Assembly: GCA_037441725.1 (NCBI GenBank)
Contig: JBBIRT010000067.1
Location: 1 to 17,668 of the forward strand
DNA length: 17,668 nucleotides
Source of the DNA: JBBIRT01 sp037441725
Lineage (GTDB): Bacteria > Desulfobacterota > BSN033 > UBA1163
Reading direction: 5' to 3'
The position numbers and the translations under genes were made by a program. Under the pieces are notes generated by a model. That model saw only the letters and a program-made list of their open reading frames with translations. It was not told the DNA's origin and did no database searches. This document shows positions 7,003-13,734 of this stretch, in pieces (positions within the stretch are counted from its first letter, which is position 1; each line of letters starts with the position of its first letter).

Positions 7003-7494
7003 ATGAGAAAAACGGTTTTAATAATTTTAATCATTCTTTTTATGGTCATTGGAAAACAAATCGTCTCCCCTGCTATCGGCCAAAGCCTTTTTGTCTCTTC
7101 GACCTCGATCCGACCCCTTCTGGCGACCGAGGAGGAGATAAACCGATTCTTTGAACAATACATTGAAAGATACGTGATGAAGGATGTAGAGGGATTCCTC
7201 AAGCTCTTCTCATCGAAGGCTATTCAGAATCAGGTGAAAGGGCTTCCGGCCATTAGGGAGATTTATCGAAATTTTTTTGATCAAAGCGAAAAACTCCGAT
7301 ATCAAATGAAGGACAGGGCGGTGGAAATTTATGAAAACGCCGTGGAAGTAAAAGGCCATTATGAAATTGAGCAGGTCATCAAGAAAAGTGGGGAGACCAA
7401 GAATTGGAAAGGCCAGGGGCGATGGGTCTTGATTCGAGAGGGAGAGGGTCTCAAGATCCTCACCTTCGATTATCAGAATGAAAAACTCCATTAG
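7003..7494 (+). CDS. small exported NTF2-like protein, paralogue of the preceding C-terminal domain
   Basis: The protein has 163 residues. Residues of about 1-27 form a signal peptide or anchor (RKTVLIILIILFMVIG core, then SPAIGQS). Residues 46-163 align almost without gaps with residues 300-417 of the upstream J-domain protein; by eye about half of 118 positions are identical, including KAxQNQ, NFFDQSxKLRY and WKG followed by WVL. The protein is thus the exported domain alone, without J domain or stalk. A strong ribosome binding site (GAGGAGG at 6988-6994) sits 8 nt before the ATG, and the gene starts 24 nt after the J-domain gene. NTF2-like folds often form dimers or bind small ligands, and some bacterial members occur in cell-wall enzymes. 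A heterodimer with the J-domain protein is an inference. No named family is recognised with confidence. Confidence 0.75.
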   Translation: MRKTVLIILIILFMVIGKQIVSPAIGQSLFVSSTSIRPLLATEEEINRFFEQYIERYVMKDVEGFLKLFSSKAIQNQVKGLPAIREIYRNFFDQSEKLRYQMKDRAVEIYENAVEVKGHYEIEQVIKKSGETKNWKGQGRWVLIREGEGLKILTFDYQNEKLH

Positions 7495-7500
7495 GGAGGT
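7494..7500 (+). promoter_or_regulatory. Shine-Dalgarno that fixes the phosphatase start
   Basis: GGGAGGT lies 7 nt before the ATG at 7508 and 13 nt before another in-frame ATG at 7514. A third in-frame ATG at 7478 lies upstream of it, inside the preceding gene, so 7508 is the best start. Confidence 0.65.
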
Positions 7501-7507
7501 CCAGAGG

Positions 7508-8269
7508 ATGGAGATGATTGATATCCATACCCATATCCTTCCGAAATTGGACGATGGAGCTAAGGATATGGATGAATCCATCCAAATGTGTCGAATGGGT
7601 TATCAGGATGGAATACGGACCTTTATTGTTACTCCTCATATTCTTCCCGGGATCTATGAGAATGATCGTTCTTCTATCCTTTCAAAACTTCAAGAATTGA
7701 ATTCAAAGTTAGATTCGGAATTCCGTACTCTACACCCTCGCCTCTCTATCCTTCCAGGAGCAGATGTCCACTTCTCTCCTGATATACTTCACCTTTGCCA
7801 AAGAGGGGAGATTTTAACCTTTAATGATCAAGGCCGTTTTTTAATGATCGAATTTCCTTTTCAGGGGATCCCCTTTCAGGCTGAAGAGGTCCTTTTCAAA
7901 TTGGTAACCAGAGGAATTATTCCTATCATTAGTCATCCTGAGCGAAATTTGGAAATCAGGCAGAGGCCAAAAAGATATTATGAGATGATCAGAATGGGCT
8001 GTTTGGGTCAGGTGACAGCCATGAGTTTGACTGGAGGATTTGGACCCGGGGTCAGGCGGATGGCTGAATTTTTACTTTCAAAGAGATTGATTCATCTCCT
8101 TGCCTCAGATGCCCATTCCCTGGATGGAAGACCTCCTATCCTCTCTTTAGGAGTGAGAGCGGCTGAAAAGATCATTGGCAGAGAAGAGGCACAAAAGATG
8201 GTGACAGAAAATCCTTGGAGTCTCTTAGAGGGAAGAAGACCTGAGGTGCCAGAGCCCATTTCTCCTTGA
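7508..8269 (+). CDS. PHP-type protein-tyrosine phosphatase (CpsB/YwqE/CapC-like)
   Basis: This 253-residue metal-dependent phosphatase probably dephosphorylates the C-terminal tyrosines of the kinase at 2110-4407. The PHP motifs are all visible: HTH at residues 7-9, LDDGAKD at 14-20, VTPH ending at His44, EFPFQGIP, SHPERN at 142-147 and ASDAHS at 199-204. These supply the His and Asp ligands of the metal centre in the CpsB family. The length matches the family, which is about 245-260. CpsB-type enzymes are classically paired with capsule kinases in Gram-positive bacteria, while enteric Wzc kinases are paired with the unrelated low-molecular-weight phosphatase Wzb. Here a Gram-negative style kinase is paired with the PHP type. 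The gene starts 13 nt after the NTF2-like gene and is probably in the same transcript. Confidence 0.9.
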   Translation: MEMIDIHTHILPKLDDGAKDMDESIQMCRMGYQDGIRTFIVTPHILPGIYENDRSSILSKLQELNSKLDSEFRTLHPRLSILPGADVHFSPDILHLCQRGEILTFNDQGRFLMIEFPFQGIPFQAEEVLFKLVTRGIIPIISHPERNLEIRQRPKRYYEMIRMGCLGQVTAMSLTGGFGPGVRRMAEFLLSKRLIHLLASDAHSLDGRPPILSLGVRAAEKIIGREEAQKMVTENPWSLLEGRRPEVPEPISP

Positions 8270-8302
8270 CTGAAATTAAAATCATCTTTCTCGGATAGAT
8301 CG

Positions 8303-9730
8303 ATGATTCATCATTTCATCAAATTGATTCTAATCGTTCTGTTGATCTTAACTCCTATCGCATTTGGTTCTGTTGAACTGTGGGCCTTCTCTTTGATGGA
8401 ACTGGGAATCTTATTGATCTTACTCCTATGGGCCTTCCAATCCTTAAGGTCCCGGGCCTCTGCATTGACCTCCCAACTCCATTTTTCCATAGAGATTGTT
8501 CTTCTCTCACTTTTTCTTCTCCTTGTTCTCTTCCAGATGATCCCCCTTCCCTTGAAGGTCCTCCAGTTCCTCTCCCCTAAGGCCTATGCCCTGCAACAGA
8601 GGGTAAACCTGGTTCCTTTGAGCTTGAACGATTCAGGATTTCTCACCTTTTTACCCTCCCCCTCCTCCCTCTCTTTAGTTCCCTTTGCTACTCAGATTGA
8701 ATTCTTCAAATGGTTAACCCTCTCGGGTTTATTCTTTTTTCTTTTATATTGGAGAGTTTCAGATCAGAAGGCCTTTCATTCCTTCCTTCCTGTTATGATG
8801 TTCGTTGGGTTTGGAGAATCCCTCTATGGGATATTTGAGTTTTTCAGCGGCCACAAATATATCCTCCACCTCCCCTTAGAAGATATCGTTGGTTCTGTCA
8901 CGGGTACATTTATTAACCGTAATGCCTTTGCAGGATATCTGCTTATGGTTATCCCCTTGAGTGTTGGCTTTCTGATTTCTCGAAAGGCCGATCAGGAAGG
9001 CTCTTGGATGGAGTGGCGTCATCATCTGGCGAGCCTTGATGGAAAGTCCTTTCTCATCGGATTCAGTATCATTGTGATGATTCTCGGTTTGTTCTTTTCC
9101 GGCTCCAGGATGGGAATCATAAGCCTCCTTGTCTCCTTTACCCTGATCATTTTTCTTTTCAGAAATCCCTCTCGGGAGAAAAGGTTTTCCAAATCCTCTA
9201 TCTTAATCCTGGGTCTGGCCATTCTATGGGCGAGCTGGATCGGTCTGGATGCCGTAATCAGTCGATTTTTCACCTTTACTGAAGATTTGAAGATGAGGGG
9301 GGAAATCTGGAAGGATACATTCCAGGTGGCGAAGGATTTTCCTGTCTTCGGGTCAGGATTGGGAACCTTTGCACAGGTCTTTCCCCTCTACCGATCCTTT
9401 CCTATTCGGTGGCTTGTGACCCACTCAGAGAATGATTTCCTTCAACTTTTATCAGAGGTTGGTCTTTTAGGCATGGGTTTTCTATTCACCCTTTTCTTTT
9501 TTCTTCTTCTCAAAGCCATCTCTGGAATTCGGACCCTTTCCAACCAAGAACCGGGGAGACCTATGGCCTTGGGAGGTTTGGTAGGAATTTTGGCATTAAT
9601 GTTTCACAGCCTGGTGGAACGAAATATCCAGGTGCCTGCCAATGCCTTCCTTTACACCTTATTGTGGGCGATTGTTCTAAGAAATGGATTGTCAAAGAAA
9701 TCCCCAAGGATTTCTTTAAGAGGTCTCTAA
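8303..9730 (+). CDS. O-antigen ligase / Wzy-type polymerase family membrane protein
   Basis: The protein has 475 residues and about ten or more hydrophobic helices. The central and C-terminal part shows the Wzy_C / O-antigen ligase pattern: FINRNAFAGYLLMVIPL, then FFSGSRMGIISLLVS, then GSGLGTFAQVFPLYRS in the large extracytoplasmic loop, and the conserved HSENDFLQLLSEVG from His374. Members either polymerise undecaprenyl-linked repeat units (Wzy) or transfer polysaccharide to an acceptor such as lipid A core (WaaL). Sequence alone does not separate these roles. In a locus with Wza- and Wzc-like proteins a polymerase role is attractive. The start at 8303 has only a weak ribosome binding site, 33 nt after the phosphatase stop. 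No flippase is present in the window. Confidence 0.85.
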   Translation: MIHHFIKLILIVLLILTPIAFGSVELWAFSLMELGILLILLLWAFQSLRSRASALTSQLHFSIEIVLLSLFLLLVLFQMIPLPLKVLQFLSPKAYALQQRVNLVPLSLNDSGFLTFLPSPSSLSLVPFATQIEFFKWLTLSGLFFFLLYWRVSDQKAFHSFLPVMMFVGFGESLYGIFEFFSGHKYILHLPLEDIVGSVTGTFINRNAFAGYLLMVIPLSVGFLISRKADQEGSWMEWRHHLASLDGKSFLIGFSIIVMILGLFFSGSRMGIISLLVSFTLIIFLFRNPSREKRFSKSSILILGLAILWASWIGLDAVISRFFTFTEDLKMRGEIWKDTFQVAKDFPVFGSGLGTFAQVFPLYRSFPIRWLVTHSENDFLQLLSEVGLLGMGFLFTLFFFLLLKAISGIRTLSNQEPGRPMALGGLVGILALMFHSLVERNIQVPANAFLYTLLWAIVLRNGLSKKSPRISLRGL

Positions 9731-9746
9731 GGGTTAGGATTGAAAT

Positions 9747-10256
9747 ATGGATTTTTCAAACCTGAAATGGTATGTGATCCAAACCAAACCCAAGTGTGAA
9801 CGCCGCGTGGAGACCCACTTATTCCATCAGGAGATAGAGACCTTTCTTCCCATGTTTAAAAGCTTCAATAGCCTTAATGGGGACGCCATTCAAGGGGTAA
9901 AGCCACTCTTTCCGAACTATCTTTTTGCAAAACTTGACCTTGATGTTCATTATTATAAGGTGAAATGGACAAGGGGGGTTGTTAAAATTGTGGGCATAGG
10001 CAATGGCCCCATTCCTCTTTCTGAGAATGTGATTCAAGCAATCAAAGAACGTGTAGGAGAGGATAATCTTGTCAAACTGGATGACGGTTTAGAGGAGGGG
10101 AGTTTGGTTCAATTTGTTTCAGGGCCTTTTAAAGAGCTGGTCGGGGTATTTAACCGTAAGATCTCAGATGGGAAAAGAGTGAGGATCCTTATGAGTCTGA
10201 TTGGGGTAGACGTATTCATCCAGGTTCCAAGATGGCAAATTAAGAAAGTGGCCTAA
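9747..10256 (+). CDS. specialised NusG paralogue (RfaH/UpxY/LoaP-type antiterminator)
   Basis: The protein has 169 residues. The N-terminal NGN domain opens with LKWYVIQTKPKCERRVETHL and contains FLPMFKS and LFPNYLFAKLDL, the pattern shared by NusG-like factors. A KOW domain follows from about residue 115 (GSLVQFVSGPFKELVGVFNR). NGN domains bind the RNA polymerase clamp and increase processivity. Location inside a polysaccharide locus, not beside secE and ribosomal-protein genes as for housekeeping nusG, marks it as a specialised paralogue, as with RfaH and UpxY in surface-polysaccharide operons. Unlike UpxY it is not first in the operon. It may act in trans or as feedback on the terminator at 975-1012; this is inference. 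The start follows a modest TTAGGATTG-type ribosome binding site. Confidence 0.88.
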   Translation: MDFSNLKWYVIQTKPKCERRVETHLFHQEIETFLPMFKSFNSLNGDAIQGVKPLFPNYLFAKLDLDVHYYKVKWTRGVVKIVGIGNGPIPLSENVIQAIKERVGEDNLVKLDDGLEEGSLVQFVSGPFKELVGVFNRKISDGKRVRILMSLIGVDVFIQVPRWQIKKVA

Positions 10257-10320
10257 GGGTTTTTTCTGTTTATGGATTTAATGATCAGGCATTCAAAAAG
10301 GAGTCTTTGTCACTGAGGAG

Positions 10321-10728
10321 ATGAGAGTTCTATACATTTTTATCACATCGGGATATATTGCCTGTATCTTTTTGTTGGCCGATTCTTCGATGGTTTACAG
10401 TTTATCCCCCTTCAATCCTCATAGCCTTCTTCACCTTCCCCTTTATGGGATATTGACAATCTTACTCTTTCTCTCTTTTGTTCCAGCGGCATTAAGGTTC
10501 GGTCAATCTGAAAAACCAACAACTTTTCCACCTAACCATTTCATTCTTCGGTTATTGGGAGCCATGTTAATCTCCTTTGCCATTGCGGTTGCTGATGAGA
10601 TTCACCAGGCCTCCCTTCCTGGTCGTGAGGCCTCTGTCATAGATGTGTTCTTGGATATGTTAGGGACTCTATTGATCATTCTTCTTATCGTGTTATATTA
10701 TAAAAGAAGATCAAAAATAATAACTTAA
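10321..10728 (+). CDS. VanZ-like family membrane protein
   Basis: The protein has 135 residues with four probable membrane helices. The diagnostic VanZ-like segment is near residues 90-117: ADEIHQASLPGREASVIDVF followed by LDMLGTLL. VanZ was named for low-level teicoplanin resistance, but most family members are of unknown function, and many occur in polysaccharide or exosortase loci. Nothing here supports antibiotic resistance. The GAGGAG directly before the ATG is too close to be ideal, and AAGGAG at 10298-10303 is too far, so initiation may be inefficient. The gene follows the NusG paralogue by 64 nt and precedes the mannose gene by 15 nt. Confidence 0.8.
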   Translation: MRVLYIFITSGYIACIFLLADSSMVYSLSPFNPHSLLHLPLYGILTILLFLSFVPAALRFGQSEKPTTFPPNHFILRLLGAMLISFAIAVADEIHQASLPGREASVIDVFLDMLGTLLIILLIVLYYKRRSKIIT

Positions 10729-10743
10729 CCTTATCCGGTGAAT

Positions 10744-12204
10744 ATGACTGAGGTATTTGCCATTATCCTTGCAGGAGGGTCAGGAACCCGTTTCTGGCCT
10801 CTAAGTAGGGAAGCGACCCCAAAGCAGATGTTGCAGATTGTGGGTGAAGATAGCCTTCTGAGGCAGACCATTAGAAGAATAGAAGGGATGGTCCCACCAG
10901 AAAATATCTGGATTGTCACCACAGAAGATCAGGCCCAGAGCCTAAGACTCCATATCGACCCATTAGGTCCTATAGCGAAAAAGATCAGGTTCATCAACGA
11001 ACCGGTTGGAAGGAATACAGCACCAGCCATTGGCCTGGCAGCCGTCTACCTCCATCCCATTTCCCCACAATCGGTGATGGTAGTATTGCCTTCAGATCAC
11101 GCCATTTCTAATAAAGAAGATTTTTTAAAGAATTTACACCTGGCCCTTCAAGGGGCAGTTGAAGGATATCTTGTCACTTTTGGCATTCCACCCAGTCGGC
11201 CAGAGACCGGTTATGGGTATCTCAAAGTGGATCAAGCATCAGGAAAGAAATCGGATGGACTTTTCAAGGTTGAAGGATTTTACGAAAAGCCTGATCTTGA
11301 AACGGCCAAAAGGTATTTATCAGAAGGGAACTATTTCTGGAACTCTGGCATGTTCGTCTTTAAAACCTCCAAAATCCTTTCCGAGATAGAAACCTACCTT
11401 CCTTCTCTTTCTCAGACGTTAAAAGAGATTGGATTCCTCATCTCCAATTCAGAACAACGCCATCGATCTGACTTCCCTCCATCCACAACCAACCCCTCAA
11501 AGATTCTTGATCTCTATAAGAGATTGGAACCGATTTCCATTGACTATGGCATAATGGAACGGAGCCATGACCTCTTGATGGTTCCTGCTACCTTTAAGTG
11601 GTCTGATCTTGGGAGTTGGTCTGCCTTGGATGAAATCCTTGAGAAGGATCGATCTGGAAACATTCACAAGGGAAATGTGCTTGATGTTGGAAGTCAAAAT
11701 TCGACTGTTTTTGCAGGGGAGAGGTTAATTGCAACCATTGGACTCAAAGATATGGTGGTCGTGGATACACCTGATGCCACCCTGGTGACTCCCAAAGAGA
11801 GGGTTCAAGAGGTGAGAAAGATTGTAGAAAGGCTAAGGCAGGATGGTCGAGAGGAGCATCTCATTCATAGAACAGTAGAAAGACCATGGGGAAGTTATAC
11901 TGTTTTAGAGAGAGGGGAGAGATATAAAATCAAAAGGGTCGTGCTGAAGCCAAAGGCAAGGTTGAGTCTTCAACTTCACCGAAGGAGGAGTGAACATTGG
12001 ATTGTTGTGTCAGGAGTGGCCAAAGTGACCCAGGAAGATAAGACCTATCTCGTCCATACCAATGAAAGCACTTATATTCCTATCCATACAAAGCATCGTC
12101 TGGAGAATCCGGAAGATCTTCCTCTCCAAGTGATTGAGGTCCAAAACGGAGATTACCTTGAAGAGGACGATATTGAACGATTTGCTGATGATTATGGTCG
12201 CTAA
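10744..12204 (+). CDS. manC: bifunctional mannose-1-phosphate guanylyltransferase / mannose-6-phosphate isomerase
   Basis: This 486-residue enzyme makes GDP-mannose from mannose-1-phosphate and GTP, and probably also interconverts fructose-6-phosphate and mannose-6-phosphate. The N-terminal nucleotidyltransferase domain has LAGGSGTRFWPLSREATPKQ near residues 9-28, then NEPVGRNTAPAIGLAA, PSDHAI, FYEKPD, NYFWNSGMFVF and FKWSDLGSW. The C-terminal type II isomerase cupin begins at RPWGSY and contains SLQLHRRRSEHWIVVSG and YIPIHTKHRLENP. Both halves are complete and the length matches the ManC/AlgA/XanB family. It supplies a precursor for a mannose-containing polymer, or for GDP-mannose derivatives such as GDP-fucose or GDP-rhamnose. 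A GTG at 10738 is an alternative start; neither start has a good ribosome binding site. It is the last gene of the locus before a 220-bp gap. Confidence 0.95.
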   Translation: MTEVFAIILAGGSGTRFWPLSREATPKQMLQIVGEDSLLRQTIRRIEGMVPPENIWIVTTEDQAQSLRLHIDPLGPIAKKIRFINEPVGRNTAPAIGLAAVYLHPISPQSVMVVLPSDHAISNKEDFLKNLHLALQGAVEGYLVTFGIPPSRPETGYGYLKVDQASGKKSDGLFKVEGFYEKPDLETAKRYLSEGNYFWNSGMFVFKTSKILSEIETYLPSLSQTLKEIGFLISNSEQRHRSDFPPSTTNPSKILDLYKRLEPISIDYGIMERSHDLLMVPATFKWSDLGSWSALDEILEKDRSGNIHKGNVLDVGSQNSTVFAGERLIATIGLKDMVVVDTPDATLVTPKERVQEVRKIVERLRQDGREEHLIHRTVERPWGSYTVLERGERYKIKRVVLKPKARLSLQLHRRRSEHWIVVSGVAKVTQEDKTYLVHTNESTYIPIHTKHRLENPEDLPLQVIEVQNGDYLEEDDIERFADDYGR

Positions 12205-12313
12205 AGGATTCAAGATAGAGAACCCGTTGCTTCTAATAGACTAAATCCCCAGATAGAACCACTCTGCTCGGTAAAATAGAAAATAAATTCAGCTAATCAA
12301 ATCGATTCCTGCC

Positions 12314-12343
12314 TTGCGATTTTCTACTTAAAAATGATATACA
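12314..12343 (+). promoter_or_regulatory. weak candidate promoter for fabF
   Basis: TTGCGA (12314-12319) and TATACA (12338-12343) each match four of six consensus bases and are separated by 18 bp. They lie about 80 nt before the fabF start, inside the only sizeable gap of the window, where a promoter is expected. The match itself is weak. Confidence 0.3.
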
Positions 12344-12369
12344 TAAAATGCCAAAAAGGATCATTTTAA
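12328..12369. repeat. imperfect inverted repeat upstream of fabF
   Basis: TTAAAAATGAT (12328-12338) and ATCATTTTAA (12360-12369) are complementary except for one extra A, with 21 nt between them. The left arm overlaps the candidate -10 region. It could be a regulator site or a chance AT-rich match. Confidence 0.35.
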
Positions 12370-12424
12370 GATTGGATTTAATAAGCCTCCTTTCCACAGG
12401 ATCCTTCGGATTTTAAAAACCAAA

Positions 12425-13666
12425 ATGAGATCAAAAAGAGTGGTCATTACCGGAATGGGTGTCTTTTGTTCAATTGGTAGGAACATTGAGGAGTTTAGTG
12501 CTTCTTTAAAGGAAGGAAAAACCGGCATCTGTCAGATTAGTCTGTTTAATACCTCAAAATATCCTTGCAACATCGGAGCAGAGATTAGGAATTATCGACC
12601 AGAGGATTACTTTCAGAGAAAGGAGTTAAAACGACTCTCCAGGACCGATCAATTGGCACTCATTGCTTCAGAAGAGGCAGTCAAATCCTCGCAGATCCAT
12701 TCTTACCCCTCCCATGAGGTAGGGATTTTACTTGGTGCAGGGGCGGGAGGAATGCTTGAAGCTGAGACCTATCACCAGGAAGTGCTTCTTCATGGAAGAT
12801 CAAGATCCTCCCTGATTTTGCCTTTTCTCCCGAGCTACACGAACGATCGTATTGCTGAAAAGTATGGATTTTCAGGGCCCAAACTGACAATCACGACTGC
12901 CTGCAGTTCTTCTGCCACAGCCATTGGCTATGGAGCAGACCTTATCCGAAGCGGAAGATGCAAGGCTGTTCTCTGTGGAGGAAGTGAGGCTTTATGCGAA
13001 CTCACTTTCGGGGGGTTCAATTCTTTAAAGGCCATGGACCCCTCTCCATGTAAACCTTTTGATCGCCAGAGAGCAGGACTATCCTTGGGTGAAGGAGCAG
13101 GGATCCTAATCCTTGAAGATTTTGATGGGGCTATAAAAAGAGAGGTAAGAATTTATGCTGAATTTTTAGGATATGGAATCGGAGGAGAGGCTTTTCATAT
13201 CACTGCTCCAGATCCTACAGGAATGAGAGAGGCCCAAGTGATGGGATGGGCTTTAAGAGAGAGTGGGATTGATCCCTCGGAGGTCGATTATATCAATGCC
13301 CATGGGACAGGCACTCCCCTCAACGATAAGATTGAAACCCTTTCCATAAAGAAACTTTTTGGAAAAGAAGCCTATTCCATACCCATCAGCTCTATCAAAT
13401 CAATGGTGGGGCATTGTTTGGGTGCAGCAGGAGCCATTGAAGCGGTGGCCTCCCTTATTTCTATTAGGGATCAGTTCGTTCCCCCTACAGTGAATTATCA
13501 GCAAGGGGATGAGGAGTGTGATCTCGATTATGTGCCTGGGACTTCTCGGAAGAGAAAGGTGGAGATTGTCCTCTCCAACTCCTTTGCCTTTGGAGGAAAC
13601 TGCACTACTCTGGTCTTTGGTAAGTTTAATAGGGATATCCCATCTGGGTCATTTAGCGTCGAGTGA
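12425..13666 (+). CDS. fabF: beta-ketoacyl-ACP synthase, FabF (KAS II) type
   Basis: This 413-residue condensing enzyme extends acyl-ACP with malonyl-ACP in fatty acid or related chain synthesis. The thiolase fold starts with RVVITGMGVFCSIG. The catalytic triad is intact: Cys160 in TTACSSSATA, His293 in NAHGTGTPLND and His330 in SMVGHCLGAAGA, with the lysine of SIKS just before. KPFDRQRAGLSLGEGAGILILED and NSFAFGGNC are also typical. The length matches FabF. No acyl carrier protein, FabG or other fatty acid gene is adjacent, so it stands alone between a polysaccharide locus and a carbon-metabolism operon. It may be the housekeeping KAS II or a paralogue for a special chain. The ribosome binding site is weak. 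Family assignment is secure; the exact substrate is not. Confidence 0.88.
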   Translation: MRSKRVVITGMGVFCSIGRNIEEFSASLKEGKTGICQISLFNTSKYPCNIGAEIRNYRPEDYFQRKELKRLSRTDQLALIASEEAVKSSQIHSYPSHEVGILLGAGAGGMLEAETYHQEVLLHGRSRSSLILPFLPSYTNDRIAEKYGFSGPKLTITTACSSSATAIGYGADLIRSGRCKAVLCGGSEALCELTFGGFNSLKAMDPSPCKPFDRQRAGLSLGEGAGILILEDFDGAIKREVRIYAEFLGYGIGGEAFHITAPDPTGMREAQVMGWALRESGIDPSEVDYINAHGTGTPLNDKIETLSIKKLFGKEAYSIPISSIKSMVGHCLGAAGAIEAVASLISIRDQFVPPTVNYQQGDEECDLDYVPGTSRKRKVEIVLSNSFAFGGNCTTLVFGKFNRDIPSGSFSVE

Positions 13667-13720
13667 TGGAAGACAAGGATCCAGGAGTCGCTTAGATTCA
13701 GTTTTATTTATTAGGAGGAG

Positions 13721-13727
13721 AAAGGAG
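13721..13727 (+). promoter_or_regulatory. Shine-Dalgarno that favours the icd start at 13735
   Basis: AAAGGAG is 7 nt before the ATG at 13735. A TTG at 13729 could use AGGAGGAG at 13713-13720, and an ATG at 13747 is also in frame. The ATG at 13735 combines the best codon and spacing. Confidence 0.55.
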
Positions 13728-13734
13728 TTTGAGG

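Larger units (their letters stand above)
12205..12424. other. AT-rich intergenic region between the polysaccharide locus and fabF
   Basis: No convincing gene lies in these 220 bp. A strong terminator for the upstream operon is not seen. A tiny ATCC-TTC-GGAT hairpin before four T residues (12401-12414) is too weak to call. The stretch holds an imperfect inverted repeat and a weak candidate promoter, listed separately. Confidence 0.6.

Noticed and set aside
7210..7581. A 123-codon open frame on the - strand
   Set aside because: It straddles the end of the NTF2-like gene and the start of the phosphatase gene, both clearly real, and shows no domain of its own.
12401..12414. Small ATCC-TTC-GGAT hairpin before four T residues as a terminator
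   Set aside because: The stem is only four base pairs and the T-run is short; stability would be too low.
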